Of a stretch of 64,000 nucleotides of DNA, positions 11,701 to 24,200 are shown in pieces (within the stretch, counting starts at the first letter, position 1; each line of letters starts with the position of its first letter). Origin of the DNA: Nemopilema nomurai (lineage: Eukaryota > Cnidaria > Scyphozoa > Rhizostomeae > Rhizostomatidae); the NCBI GenBank assembly GCA_003864495.1, contig ML133410.1, positions 992,001 through 1,056,000 of the forward strand. The letters are read 5' to 3'. The translations under genes were made by a program, and so were the position numbers. A model generated the notes under the pieces. The model was not told where the DNA came from and did no database searches. It saw nothing but the letters and a program-made list of their open reading frames with translations.

Positions 11701-14700
11701 TTTCGTCCGCCCAATCCCTCGTGGGAAAAGAACAACCAATAAATTGTATTGACTTTTTGGTATAGGTGCGAAGTCATCCAAAGCGTTATTATGAAAGGCT
11801 CTTAATCTTGTATTTGGTGTTTCCGGCGAAGGCATTATTAGGATTTGGGACCGAGGGCGCTCTCTCCGATCACAGGGAACAGGAGGGATGACCAGCGACG
11901 GGGGGTCACAACCCATGGCGTTAGGGATCTATGCACTGGGAGGTTGAGTGCCGATTACCGAATCTCGCTCTGGTGCGCTTCCCTGGAGGCGGGTCAGTAA
12001 AGGCAAGATTAATCAATCTGTCAACCTATGAGCTCGAGGCAGTGCAAATCCACGCGCAGACATACAAATCGCATTGTTTTCATTGATACAGCCCCTGTAA
12101 TGAAAAATCCCACAAATTGCGGTTTCCGTCCATTCTCAATACATACATCATTTGCGATCGAATCAGCCAGCCAAGGTCCTTTTTGGAAATCCTCTCAACT
12201 TTTGCCATCTAAGCACCCTCCTGTTAACACATTAAAGCCCTCTATTTCCAATTTTTCGGCTCACTTCCTGGCGCGCCAAAAACGCTTCTAACGTCCAATA
12301 AATCTACATTCAGAAAAAGAAAGGAGTGATGTTGTGCTTGCCGAATAATTTCGATCGTTATTTGACCCACCATTTTGTTACCATGTCCTTTTGGCATAAC
12401 CTGGTTCTTACAATTTCTGTTTATAATTCAACGACAAACTTCAAAGCAAGACATACTAAAAGACATCTTACCCAGTTTTTCTCAACGCACTGTAGCAACC
12501 CCTAGAACGAAAGCAAATGATCATCTTTGACAAAGGCTGCCAACAATATACTATGCAAATATGAAGAATGCTCTACCAAGAAAATAGCGAAATAGAAAAA
12601 GTTTAGCAAATGATGTTAAGAGCATTGCCAGTTTTGAACGTATTATGTGTCTGAGTAGGCTGATTGTTCCTCCAACCAAAGCTAACTTTAAGTCGCCAGA
12701 TTTCTCAAGTTTATTGTCTAGCATTCGCAAAAATCCAGAAACATGGCGGCTATATGGCTACGAACTATTATGAGCAACACCACGAACAATGACTAGCAAA
12801 ATCTGTTCTTGGTCAGACCAAAAGTGAACAGTTTTCTTGATTTGCATAATTCTCTAAGGGCCGACTAATAATGTCAGATGCATGTGCCCCAAATTTTGTC
12901 CCACATGCTGGCTCATCTCTGATGCTGAACTCAAAACTCAGTCTGCCTCCTTTTGCGTGAGATTCCATGTATAGCTAGATTATTGACAGCTATTGACAGC
13001 AGTGTATGATACCACTTGAAAGTTTTAGACCATGACTTGAAAAGAGATTCGAAGAATGGCTTTTTTATAAAAAAAGAACTATTCTTTTGATGAGGAATAA
13101 TAAGTGAATGACTTTTCAAAACAAATGGAGAATGCTTCTTCGAACTAAATTGAACAGCATTTTATGGTACTTCGTTAGTGGACCTCGTCAGAAAATGAAA
13201 ATTAGTACCACACAAGTTCTTAGAGGAGTGCATTTTGGTGGTACCAAAAACAATGGGCTCGAACACTGCAAAGATTAGGAGCAGGTGCTTACGCATGAAT
13301 CATATGCCCGCAGCTTGGCACCAACAATGATGTTCTCGAAGTGTGCATGTCCTGCAATGAAAAACCCCTTGCGTTTGAGTTATCATGTCAGTTATGGATA
13401 AAGCTTCAAGTTACTGCTTGTCGCTGTGATTCCTTAGCTGCTGAATTAACAAAGAGTTCTGTTTGAATTCTGTGTTCTACAAAATATTTACGTGTACAAG
13501 TGTGGTACAAAACTTCGGAACTAGCTTTTTCTAGTAATTGTGAAATATTTAATTGTCTTGTTTAAGAGATCTATGACTTCTATGAACAAACTAATACATT
13601 AATGGTATAGCTTGAGACATTAACTTAAAAGTTGTATCTAACCTGAGTTTACAACAGAAGCAAGAAATTTCATGTTAACACTATACAGTGCACACTTGAA
13701 ATTGAATTCTTATAGTGAAAGACACTTGGAATGTGAAGAAGTATCTAGCATAATAATGAATTCATTTTCAAAATATATTATCTATATTCTAGCCTCTATG
13801 ATCTTAACTATGAATGTGACTATTACACTTTTGCACTGGAAGATAACTTATGGAAATCTCCAAATGACAAGGCTTTGATCAAAACTTACCTCCAAACAAA
13901 CTGGGCAATCAGATTGTGATATTTTTTCAATACACTGAAATTTTGAGCAAAGAAAAAACCTCAAATGGATGACACAAAAACCATAGATTATACTTTATTT
14001 CTTGCTTTTCTGAACGGCTTCCCTAACATCAATCACATCATCAACAATTGTAAGATTCTTGGCATGAAAAAAGTAAAAAAACAAACATTTTTCATAAAAT
14101 ATATTCAGCAAAACTAATGGAGACATTGGCTTACTCAAGTCATCAATTACTAATTTATGCTATCTTCTGTTTCATATAAAAATTTAGCGAGTGCAACAAT
14201 TTTCAATTTAGTAGGAAGCAAAGATGGTTTCTTCAATAATAACTAAAATTGTTAACTAAAGACATTATCACTAGAGTAATTAATTCCAAAAATTACTTTG
14301 TGAGTTTCTTTTATGTTGATTGCTAAACACATGTCACATTTTGGGCAGTGGAAAAAATTTTCCTTTCCACCAATTCTGGAAAAGAAGTGAAAAAATTCTC
14401 ATATGTGAAGCTTTGGTAGATCTGAAGGACAAATGAAAGTAAACAGACAAATAAATACTTGTAAATCAGGGAAACCAATGAATAAGCAGATGTATGGGTG
14501 AATAAATAAACGAGTATTTGCCTAATGACCCCATAAAGCACAAAACTCCAGCAATGTAGAACAATTATGAAAAATACCATTTTTGACTAGAAAGAAAGCA
14601 TAAGTATAGTTTATACCTGCATATTTTACATTTATCACAATGAAACTGTTTTTTGTCTTTATCATCAAACATCTTGCAAACTAAGCAAGCATAATGACCA

Positions 14701-16052
14701 AACTTGATTTGACAACTGATGCATCTGTCGGTGACCTTGCAAAAGATGATTAAAGCTTAAAATTCTTCATATACTAATTAATAACATCATAAAAACATTT
14801 CTGGAGAAAATGCAGAGAGAACATCAGCAAGGTTTGAATCTAAAACTACTTCAAAATTAATTACTAATTTCAAAGTGCCATCTTGAAAACCAATATGTTA
14901 AATATATTAAAACCTTGGGAGAGAGCAAAATGTTTTACTCTTTGACTTAACATATTTCTAGAAATTATGCTCTTTTCTATCTCCCCCAGCAAAATCAACC
15001 TAGGGTCTGTAGTCAGTGCCTCTAGCAACTGAACCATCCTCACTTGGACTGCAGAAATCATTATATTGTGCAAGTATTCAAACTTGGCCACAAAAAATAC
15101 AAAGCAAAATTTTACTTACTTTTTGCCGCAATTTACATTGCAGACAGACAATCTCTTCCACGCTGTACCTATCAAGACTGTGATTTTCAATGCTATCATG
15201 ACACAGTCTACAAACATAATATTTCTCGCAACATGGAGTCTGCAAAGGAATTGAGTAAATTAAAATTTCAAGGATAGATTACGAAACATGAACAAGGAAG
15301 TTTTATTGGGCCATTTTTCAGGGGTTTACACTTTTGGTTGATTAAAGGTCTAGGGTCTTACCCACCTCAGCTCCTGGGAACACCTACTTATGTCCCTGTC
15401 AAACTTGTTCTAACTGAAATGATATTTGTGTTTGCGATCTAGAAATTATTCACTTTAATTTTTGTATTGATGAATTTTAATTTGCCATATTTTGTCCTAA
15501 AAACATTCCCCAGGTAGTTTTTCTAAATGTTGCTCATTTTCTGTTTCAACAAACTTGGTTAAAATTTTGTCTTAATATAATAAAAAAGAAATAAAGGCTG
15601 GGCAAGTGGGCCTATAATGTTTTATGTACAACGAATATTTTTGTGAGTGATCAGTGATCTGGTTTAGAACTATAGAAAAGTCGCCGCGGGGAAGTGATTG
15701 AAACAGCAGGAACCTAGGAATTAAGATATCGATAGGCATTTCCTAAGAAAATTCATTCGTTTATGACCAAAAATATGATTACTTTGCATATGAGTTAATT
15801 GAAAAGCGATAAATATATATTACGAAGAACGTCAAACGTGTCGTGGTCTTTAGGCCAGAAAATTATCCTCCCTTTCGAAAACTTTCATTCGCATTAATAA
15901 ATATCAGATTTTAATCATAAACAAATGGAGATGCAAAAATAGCTTTCAATAGAATCGAAAGCAAATTTTCTTACCACTAGACAACACTTTCGTAAATAGT
16001 GGCCACAATCCTGAAGGCCATCCAGGACCACAGGCTGATATCTCGATGCCAT
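5762..16052 (-). CDS. RCHY1: RING finger and CHY zinc finger E3 ubiquitin ligase (RCHY1/Pirh2)
   Basis: This is the E3 ubiquitin ligase known in vertebrates for p53 ubiquitination. Exons in reading order: 16052-15975, 15239-15120, 14735-14617, 14375-14297, 13934-13890, 13351-13293, then 8433-8313, 7271-7248, 5836-5762. All have GT-AG borders and compatible phases. The start chosen is MASRYQP (ATG 16052-16050); an in-frame ATG at 16139 lies upstream. The CHY zinc finger is seen as CGHYLRKC, TPCCEKYYVCRLCHD, ENHSLDRY and KFGHYACLVCKMFDD. It is followed by the zinc-ribbon part (FHCDKCKICR, FFHCPKCDMC), a RING (DCPVCLE, CGHMIH, CPVCC) and the C-terminal rubredoxin-like domain (ILCRDCHK, QFHIYGVKCGECGSYNT). 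The exons found encode 239 residues against about 261 in human. The shortfall is mostly a short piece after CGHMIH, so a microexon in the 4.9-kb intron 13292-8434 was missed. Another exon is only 24 bases. Confidence 0.9.
6116..6220. repeat. 21-bp minisatellite, five copies
   Basis: Five consecutive diverged units of 21 bases begin at 6116, 6137, 6158, 6179 and 6200, each starting AGATCA or a close variant followed by TGTGATG-like sequence. It lies in the last intron of RCHY1 and shows no coding potential. Confidence 0.8.
7181..7240. repeat. 30-bp tandem duplication beside the RCHY1 24-base exon
   Basis: Two 30-base copies, 7181-7210 and 7211-7240, differ at only a few positions. On the minus strand they sit a few bases beyond the splice donor of the 24-base exon at 7271-7248. 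Confidence 0.75.
8637..9071 (-). other. Unrecognised 144-codon open frame in an RCHY1 intron
   Basis: The minus-strand frame is open for 144 codons inside the large RCHY1 intron. The first ATG in it falls about 15 codons in (MAHGICLWLL). It has no recognisable domain, and no splice context links it to RCHY1. It is long for AT-rich intronic DNA, so a transposon remnant or an unknown nested exon is possible. Chance is the main alternative. Confidence 0.15.
10993..11080. repeat. 16-bp tandem repeat, five and a half copies
   Basis: The unit GCGATTAACAGAGTAA is repeated head to tail from 10993. Four copies are exact, the fifth has one substitution, and a partial sixth ends near 11080. The near identity of the copies suggests recent expansion by slippage. 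It lies in an RCHY1 intron. Confidence 0.9.
14979..15041 (-). repeat. Decayed tRNA-like segment, probable SINE head
   Basis: Read on the minus strand, this segment resembles the 5' half of a tRNA (ATGGTTCAGTTGCTAGAGG, an A-box-like block). An anticodon-arm-like part and a degenerate B box (GGTTGATTTTGCTGG) follow. It cannot fold as an intact tRNA. A tRNA-derived SINE copy in an RCHY1 intron is the likeliest reading. Confidence 0.4.
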
Positions 16053-19000
16053 CTTTGTTGTGCAATATTGAATTGAATTGATAAGTTGAAGGAGTCCGAT
16101 TGTTACCAAGGCCCACAAATAACAGAATCTTGACCACATTTATTGTGGAAAAGCCTAAAAATTAACAATATTGACTAAGAAACTGCTATCACATCAACAT
16201 ATTGTATTAACTAAATGCACTATTTGCTCGTTGTGGTCATATTTGGCTCAGTGATAAAAATATAATAAGTCCCCATAACATTTTTTCCAGTCCGCCAACC
16301 TTTATTTCTAGATGCTGCAAGAAATCGAATTGAAGGTCAGCATTGGCTAGATTTCAGGTTCATCTCTGGGCGATGAGAAATATAAGAATATGTTGAAACA
16401 ATTGGTCAAAAATGGTTCTGATTAAAAAGTCCACGATGGTTGAAAGACGTGATTGAAATACAGCCAATAAAAACTTATTAAAACATGACTAGCCAAACTT
16501 ACTTTGTCTGGTATTAAATGAGCACATTTCCCTGCCAGCCACCACTTAAACAAGCACTTTACTACTTCATTTTCGTGGCTAGCTCTCTATGATCGTGAAT
16601 GCTTTGGCTCGCTTTGAACAGTTTGCTGCTCTCTTCATAAATCGTATAATTTCTGATATAGGATCGGTCTTTTTCTTGTATCGTCATAAGCTTTCATCTA
16701 TACGCTCTGTCCAACCAGCCAAAGAAGAAATGCACGTGAAGTCACGACTCTGCTACCTAGCAATAGGCTAACACATGGCGATTAGCTGATAGAATATTTT
16801 CCATAAAATGTCATTGATTAGCAATTAAACCCTATTTACGCATCCATTGTAGGTCAAGCTTAAGTGATATATACAACACAGTTGGGGTGATAACTGCGTA
16901 CAGCTTATTTCACGAGAGATTTTCATATTTCTTTACAAAAATTCCAACCAGTAGTATTTTAAAGGCAAACCAGTTCAAAATTTTAGAAAGCAGCCTTTAA
17001 TTTAACTTAAAAGCTGAGTGGCTTCGCATTGATTTCTTGCGGCGAAGTCTTAACGCGAAGCTGTTTCCTATATCTTTTCACTCTAGGATGCAAACTTCCA
17101 AAAATTTCCTGTGCCAAGGATGACAAAGGGCCAGACTGCCAGAGGCGTACTGTTTAATTGGTGATTACGTAGCCAGTGTTTCTGCCAGTTTATTTGTTTA
17201 CATTCTTTGTCCTCAGCACAGAGCCTCTGTGTTTGTTGTTTTGCCCAAACAGTGTGACTGCTAACCTTGCATCATCGCTTGGGCTACGGAGGAGCACAGG
17301 CTTTTGCTTAGAGACGAGAAGTCAGTAAATGTGATTGGGGCTTCTTTCTTTCCCTACAACCAGTTTGATAAACCTGTTATTGTTAAGAAATCAAGTAACT
17401 AGGTTTATCAATTTGAAAAAATGAGTATTTACCCCAGCAGAGATCAATTTACTTCCTTTAAGGTATTATTGGGCATCTTAATAAAGGAATATTTTTTAAA
17501 ATGCCTTTAAATGTATCGAAAGGAACTGATTCCCATTAAGTATTCAGACACACATTATGCCATTATGCCATCAGACATTTTCAAGATGGTATTTCAATTG
17601 CTCGAAGAAAGGTCTCTTAATAAAAAGCACTATGTATAGGCCTAAGTAGGACTTTAGGTCAGTGAAGCTTTTAATTTCTTGACGGACTATACCATTTGGT
17701 TATTTTCTAATCATGCAAAGAGAAACTATTTCAAAAGAGTGCCAGCAGATTGGCTCAAAAGAAGTAAAAGGACTGGATAGCTGGATAAATTTTCATTTTT
17801 GGATACAAAAAACATTCCCAATTGAACAGCAGGTTTTGTATTAAAGTGCAATAAATTTGAAAGGTAAAGTTTAGATATAGAGAGTCTTTTAGTTGGAATG
17901 CTGTCTTTTCTAGCAAAGTTTGGTAGCAGCTTGTTCTGCAAGTCATTGTTGTTATCTAGTTTTTAGGCGTTCTTCGATACCTCTTAGCATGTCGTTTGTA
18001 ATTAAAAAATACTAGCTTTTTAGCCGGTGGTTCAAAAAAGAGACGAGCCGAACAAAGCCCTTTCAAAGCCGCAGCCATAAACATGTAAATACTCAAAATC
18101 ATAATCAAAGCCTTATCGTCCTCTTCTGTTTCTGATTCCAAAATTTACGGTGTAATTGTTTACTCCACAATCCAGCAAACAAATGGACAGCATCAACGTG
18201 TTGGGTTCACGGAGAAGGCAATACGGCTGCATGAAAACCCAGGCCTAGTCACGAGTCAGTGCCCGAGAAGTGCCCGAGCCGATGGAAGTCCTCAGTGGCT
18301 TCATGGTAAACAAACACGAAGTTTTCTTTAGATTCATTGATGCTTTTCACTTCCATCTTAAGATCAACTGGAGCGACGATAATGCACATTCTAAGCATCT
18401 TTGATCCCATTATTCGCTAGCTCTTTGTTTGTTTGACTTCACGAAAGATTTCACCCAGAAAAGATTTAGCACAGTCAACGCAGACTATCAAATACTTTAT
18501 CTCCATTGAAAGGCTTTGTTTCAAGCCCAAAACCATTTCACCGTCACTAATCAATTAAAACTTTGAATAATCACAAGTGTCACCAGCTTATCGTAGTGAT
18601 TCCTATTAAGCAATTCGCAGCAATATAGGGTTATGAAAAAGAAGATCAAATACGGGAGTGGAGTTTAATCTTTACTTAACCTATAAGCTGTATTTGAAGG
18701 GACAACCCCCAATTTTCCATTAAGAAGGTCCATTAACACTCGGCTATTGTCTGTCCCAAATGGATGCATTTTACTAGGGCTCTTGACCCCCAACATATCA
18801 GGCTTTCACTATTGTATCATTCATGAATATAAGAATTCGTCCCCCCCCCCCCCAGAACGGCTGTAAGAGGCCAGGAAAATTAATTTCTGCAAATCTCAAT
18901 AAACTTGGTTATCCTGATATAAGAGTGCCTTCGAAAAGTGACAAGGTACGAAATTTGGAAAAAAGAGTAAAAAACATTAATACCCTTGAACACATCGAAG

Positions 19001-20068
19001 TTATAAGATTGGGAGATGAATTTCAAAAACTCTTTTCAATTAGTGGTATTTCACAAATAAGTCAAATAATACGTTTCAAGGAGGTCACGCTAAATATGCA
19101 TTATGTAAATTGAATGACAGGTTCAAAATCAAATTAGATATTGAAGTAGTAGAGTTCGGAAATACGACAATGCAATCAATGATTTTGCGAGCAGCAGAAA
19201 AAAGCGAAAGATCGAAGCTTTTCGTCAACCAACTGGTCAGTGATCAAGGGTTTAACGAACTTTGCTGAAAAAGAATTCAAATGGTGGCTGCCCCTAGCTC
19301 ACGGGATAACATTCCCGTGGGCTAGTATCTGATGGTCTCTTAATATGCATGTGCAGTATTTGCTGCTTGTCTTATTAAATATCGAAATATTTCCTTCAAA
19401 TAGCTGAGCATGGGCTTTCTAAACACGTCGTGACTTTAATCTCATCACCCCCAGTACCCCAACAGCCCCAGAAAAAGACGGTGGACTGCGAGTATCAAAG
19501 CTCCATCCTTTTATTGTGTAGCGCTTGTTAAGATGGCTAAGCCAGAAAGCTTTCACAAACGAGTTGAAAGGCGCGATAAAGTAGGGTTATAAGCGGAGAA
19601 GGGGATCGAAAGATTGCATAGTGTTGGAAGCAGTTTCTCTTTAGTTCTGCACTAGTCTGGAAGCAAAGTGACGTCACAAGCCTCAGTTTCAAGGTGACAC
19701 TATAGATGTGGTGGTATAGAAGAGAGACCAATATGCAATCAAGATCTTTCGCTTCTTAAGCCCAATCTCCTCTAGGTAGAAAATTGTCGCCAATCAGGTC
19801 GCAGAAAATTTTTCCGCCTAGACATTTTCCGCCTAGTGCTTACTTGTAGATATGACACATTTTACTTAGTGTTTCTTGGAAAAAAGGTATGGGTCAATAC
19901 AGAATTTGAAAAAAATGCTTTTTCAGAAAGCAATGCGAAAATTCAGTAAAATACCTCCTTCGATTTAGTTTTAAGAATAGATAATCTAAGGAAAGACTTC
20001 GAAGAATCGAAGAGGAACGTAACATTCTTTATGCCATTTTATTCATAAAATGCAAGTTTACCTTTTCC
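16053..20068. other. Intergenic stretch between RCHY1 and the KLF region
   Basis: This is AT-rich sequence without recognised domains. A plus-strand frame of 96 codons runs at 18823-19113 and directly follows a run of about 13 C ending in CAG (18841-18856), which could act as a splice acceptor. Its product (for example HIEVIRLGDEFQKLF) is not one I recognise. A minus-strand acidic-then-hydrophobic frame at 17956-18141 lacks an ATG at its upstream edge. Neither is supported as a gene. Confidence 0.3.
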
Positions 20069-20375
20069 CTACAGCTGTCTACAGGGGGGATTCGCGGCTG
20101 TTCCCCCTCCCGTACCAACTCGCACGATACTGATAAGAGCCTCGTGCTGCCAGTAATCGATGCCAGCTTTTTGCAGCGGTATTCCATGGCATGGGAAGAT
20201 TGTCGCTTGGACAGGGATTTCATAAGTGCCCTTCTCTGAGCCGTAGAGTTTCGAAGCAGGTCTTGGCTGGGGACTGACATCGAATTGCTGGGTGCCGAGC
20301 CCAGGGGGTGTAGGGACACAAATCTCTTCATTATGCTCAAAAGTATCTTCAATATTCTCATTAGATTTTGAGGAC
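20069..20375 (-). CDS. Possible terminal exon of an unidentified gene
   Basis: After a strong acceptor on the minus strand (pyrimidine tract then CAG, AG at 20377-20376), one frame is open for 101 codons to a TAG at 20071-20069. The composition looks coding: an acidic start (ENIEDTFEHNEE), a proline-rich part (CVPTPPGLGTQQF), then PVQATIFPCHGIPLQKAG and DYWQHEAL. A different frame over the same DNA is open for 196 codons (20029-20619) and includes MSKKQSRKKF, so which frame is translated, if either, is unclear. I do not recognise a family. If real, the gene is transcribed divergently from the KLF gene, whose first coding exon begins 0.9 kb away, and its earlier exons were not found. Confidence 0.3.
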
Positions 20376-20979
20376 CTGGGGGACGGAAGGTACCATTGTT
20401 CTTTCTAATGCTTGACACCCCTAACCCAAGACGAGGCGGGAAATAAGACAGCCAGTGAACTTTAGATGAAACGAATTTCTTACGACTTTGTTTCTTACTC
20501 ATCATTAACGCATCGCAATAACAACAGCATGCAGCAATTATTATTTTGAAAAGGCTTTGACTTGAGCAATGCTTCACAAATTTGATATTAGAAACAAAGA
20601 TGTCAAATTTTACGAGCAATTAACATCAACTATCGAATAAGAGGGTGATAGGACGTTCCACCGACTGTTTTGCAACAAAATCCCACCATGCTTCAAGGCA
20701 ACATGCTTCATACAAGTTGATTTACGGACCTACGTTCTATCGCTGGCTGTACCGAAATCTCGAGCCCTGTTCTGCATTCCTGATGAGATTTGCAGTGCTG
20801 GTGGTTGAAGCGATATTCCAAAAACACAAAGGCAGGGTGCGGGCTTGATTGCGGGTCGGCGGCCGACAATACCCCCTGGTAAAGAGGCCGGGGAATATCG
20901 GTTCTTGTAAACAAATGATGCAGATATAGCCTGCATGCCTGCTTCATATTGGATTACAGCGACTGATGATCAAACCATT

Positions 20980-21255
20980 TGTTGTCATTGGTTATGTGTG
21001 AAACTTTGGCGTCCCGAGGCTAACCAAGTTTGCCAGCCAATCGCTTCAGCCATCGTCCCGGTTGCACCGTGGCCACTCGCTCGCAATTCGGAGGTTAATC
21101 TTGCGAGAAATTTAATCGCTTTCGAGTCCTGTCGTGCACCGTTGACTCTCCTCGTTCGACTGTCAGTCCAGCCATCTGTGGACCGTACGCGGCTAAAATT
21201 TGGTTTATTTTTTACAATAAGCCTTTGCAGAGCTGGGTTTGGCTGGGAAAATATC
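20980..21255 (+). promoter_or_regulatory. Probable 5' leader or promoter region of the KLF gene
   Basis: This patch is GC-richer than its surroundings and carries two CCAAT-type boxes: inverted at 20987-20991 and direct at 21037-21041. No TATA box is convincing. The frame is open from an ATG at 20935 into the KLF first exon, so an N-terminally longer product cannot be excluded. The upstream part resembles no KLF sequence. Confidence 0.3.
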
Positions 21256-24200
21256 ATGATGTCAATTGCCGACCCGTTACTATCGACAGCAAATGTTTTC
21301 AAGGCGGAGAACCGAGAGAAGAACCTCAGCGACATAACAGATTGGAATTACGATTTTCATACGGTTGGTTCCACCCCCTTTTGAATTTTTAATTTTTTGC
21401 TGTCTGCCGACGAGGTTTTCATTTGAAAACTTTGAAGTCGACGTTTTGTTATGGTCTTCAATCATAAATATTCGTTCATTGACTAGATGAAATTTCAGAA
21501 GCAGCGAGCCTATTGTAATAGTTATCAACGTCTGGAAAGAGAAGGTAGCCTTTTTTAACCGCACCGTGATCTGTTAGATGTGGCTTTCTTCACAACCCCA
21601 GATATATTTAAAGTTATGGCAATTTTGGGAAAATTTCCAGATTGACACAAAATGGAGCTGATCGTTGAACTAGCCCCAAGATTCTCCAAGGCTTTCTCAA
21701 TGAAAATGTAGCTACGGTCGTATGGAAAAGATTTTCTGATTAGAGATCAGTGGCCACTAGTCATTTTGTGTACGATCGTGATAACCATTGACTGTTAAAA
21801 GCAACAGGGAAAACCCCTTACGATGTTCTTAGCCCTACGATCTGCAGTTTCCTCAACAGTGTTCTGAACATTGGTTGATGTTAGTGAAATCTTACGGTTT
21901 ACCTATTCACAATGGTGTATAAACAATACAGGTATTTAATCGTTTCCACTGCAAATATTATGAGCAACTCCGGTCGTAATTTATTAGGAATGTGTTAATG
22001 GGTTTGATTTTTCAATTTCGTGCTGTACATCTTCCCAAACATAGATTTCTGTAAACATAGGAGAACTAATCGAAGGAAACTAGCATTGCCCAGGAAACTG
22101 CCTCTAAGAGATCACTGTCAAACCCCTTCGATAGAAGAAAAGTTTCGATGGAATAAAACCCCTTCCGATGGAAGAAAGTCCCTTCTTGAAGGCTGTTGGT
22201 CAAATTCAACAGGGATTGTTCTGTCTGAGCTATCTAATCCGTCCGAGTATGTTAGAAAGATTTTCCCAATTGTGACACTCGATATGTGTAAAGAATTGAA
22301 TAAATACAGTTGTTAGGCGCTCGGAAAAAGACATTTCGACGATACCCTTCTCTCCACGCAAGCACCCTAAGGGCTGATGCAATCCTTTAAGTTGCTCAGA
22401 TGAGTTTGTGTATGAGAGTATAGGAGAAATTAGAATACTTTGTTATTGACCAGTGCAAAGAGGGGCATTTCTCTCACTAGTTTAAATCAATGTTTATACT
22501 AAAACAAAGGTCGTTTATTCTGCCAAGAACCTTATAGTTACTTTCCATTGAGCAAGAAATGAAGGGAAGTAATTGTTTTATGGCGATACTTCAAGCCACC
22601 CTTTTGAACAGAAGCATGGCAGAATCAGAGTTGTTGGAATTTCCTTACACGCATTTCTTCACCCGTTGTCTGGTAACGCGACAAATGGGATTCTTTTATA
22701 TTGAGCCTGGCTTCAGCTGCATCCGACCAGGACTTATCATGTCCGCTGACGTCATCTTCTCTCGCTTCATCTATAGAATGGTGAGACGTTTGTATTCAAA
22801 GGAACGAGGGGGCGTCGCCCTTGACCTCTCATCTGATTGAAAAATAACTTGAGTACAGATAGAATTATTGTGCGGTACTGCGTGACAATAAAAGAGCAAT
22901 GGCGATGCCATCTTGAGACCACAACAATTAAAGTCTGGCTACGCAATTGTCGCCAAATCAGATGTGGAACCTCGATTATTCTGAGGAGGCCTCGTAGAAA
23001 TCGTGACCAAAATAATAGTCATCGCTATTCTTCGACATGCTATTAGAATTCACAGTTACTTAGAATCTCGAAACAGCATTCAAAGATTTCAAGAAACATT
23101 TCATCTTCCGTCGTTGTTAGAGAATGCTAAGAGAGTTTGATATTTCAACATTGCAGATTATAAGCAAACACTAACCACATGTTTAGAGGGCTTGAACTGA
23201 CCGTATTATGCACATTTCAGATGTTAGCAAAATCCCTTTATATTAGGAAAGATTGAGGCCAGACCAAGCCAAACAAATAAAAGGTGAATAGAATTTTGAA
23301 CGAAGTCAAAACTGGGCTGACCCTTTCCTGCCGCACTTATTGTTTATGTTCAAGACTGCCGCCATTAACTTCACGGCCAGCACGGAAATTTGTTTTGTTT
23401 GCCGTCAGGTCTAGAACTCGGGAAGATTTGATCAACCGGAAACAGACAATTTGAAAACTTAATGACACCTGAGTTATGACACCTGTAATAAAAGATGGCT
23501 TGATCGGAGGACGGGGACAGATCCACCCCCCCCCCCCAACCCTTTGATTTGAAAACCTCCGAAGATCTATTGATTCCTCACAGAAATGCCCTTTTGAATC
23601 GGTCCTCATGCCGTACAAGTCCCCCGACATTCCGGATAATTTTCATGGCGTAGCTTTTGATGCTCTACTTGTGCTGCTACAATTACCCAGGGGGTCGGGT
23701 GCCGAGATTGGAGGTGGCCGGGATCCCTGTATCGGCCGTGTTTGTGGTGCCCCTGTGGAATACATATTTGCATCTCGATTCTTGTAGTTAGCCGCGCGTG
23801 TAAATAGCCTCATTGCTGGATTACTTTTCAAGGTTCCCACCTCGGTGGATAATTAAACCGTTTTGAAATCGTATCACTTTGACATATCCATGACATAAAC
23901 CTTTGCAGGGTTTGTCTTGTCTGGCAGATGCCGTGAGAAAATTCGGCAAAATGATCAACAAATGCCTGGTTATCGTTGCCTAAACGAACTGATCGACATT
24001 TTCTGCAGTCCATCAAGAATCTTTGATCGTCTGAAGTGCACCTGTCTATTTTTCGTTTCTTCGTTGTCAAAGGTGGCGAAAGTGAAGTAGGAAAGAACCC
24101 TCCTAGGTAGACCTCGGCATTTGGTCAACGTCATAAACATTTTGCAGAACAAGGGCTTCCGTCTTTAGCGAAGAGGCTCGATTGCAGACCACACATCATG

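Larger units (their letters stand above)
8434..13292. other. Large RCHY1 intron expected to hold a microexon
   Basis: This gap separates the RING exon ending CGHMIH from the exon beginning CPVC. In the human protein about twelve more residues lie between these motifs, including a zinc-ligand cysteine. I searched the minus strand by eye for a short exon with phase 2 at both ends and found none convincing. The stretch also holds the 16-bp tandem repeat and the 144-codon frame. Confidence 0.5.

Noticed and set aside
18841..18853. Poly-C run as a half-MITE end
   Set aside because: No matching opposite terminus or flanking duplication was found nearby, so it is mentioned only as a possible relative of the 39149-39460 element.
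20985..21335. 116-codon minus-strand frame opposite KLF exon 1 and leader
   Set aside because: It lies antisense to the KLF start, has no recognisable domain, and is explained by the local GC-rich composition.
23337..24152. Several short minus-strand frames within the KLF intron
   Set aside because: They have no consistent splice sites, no domain and no frame continuity between them.
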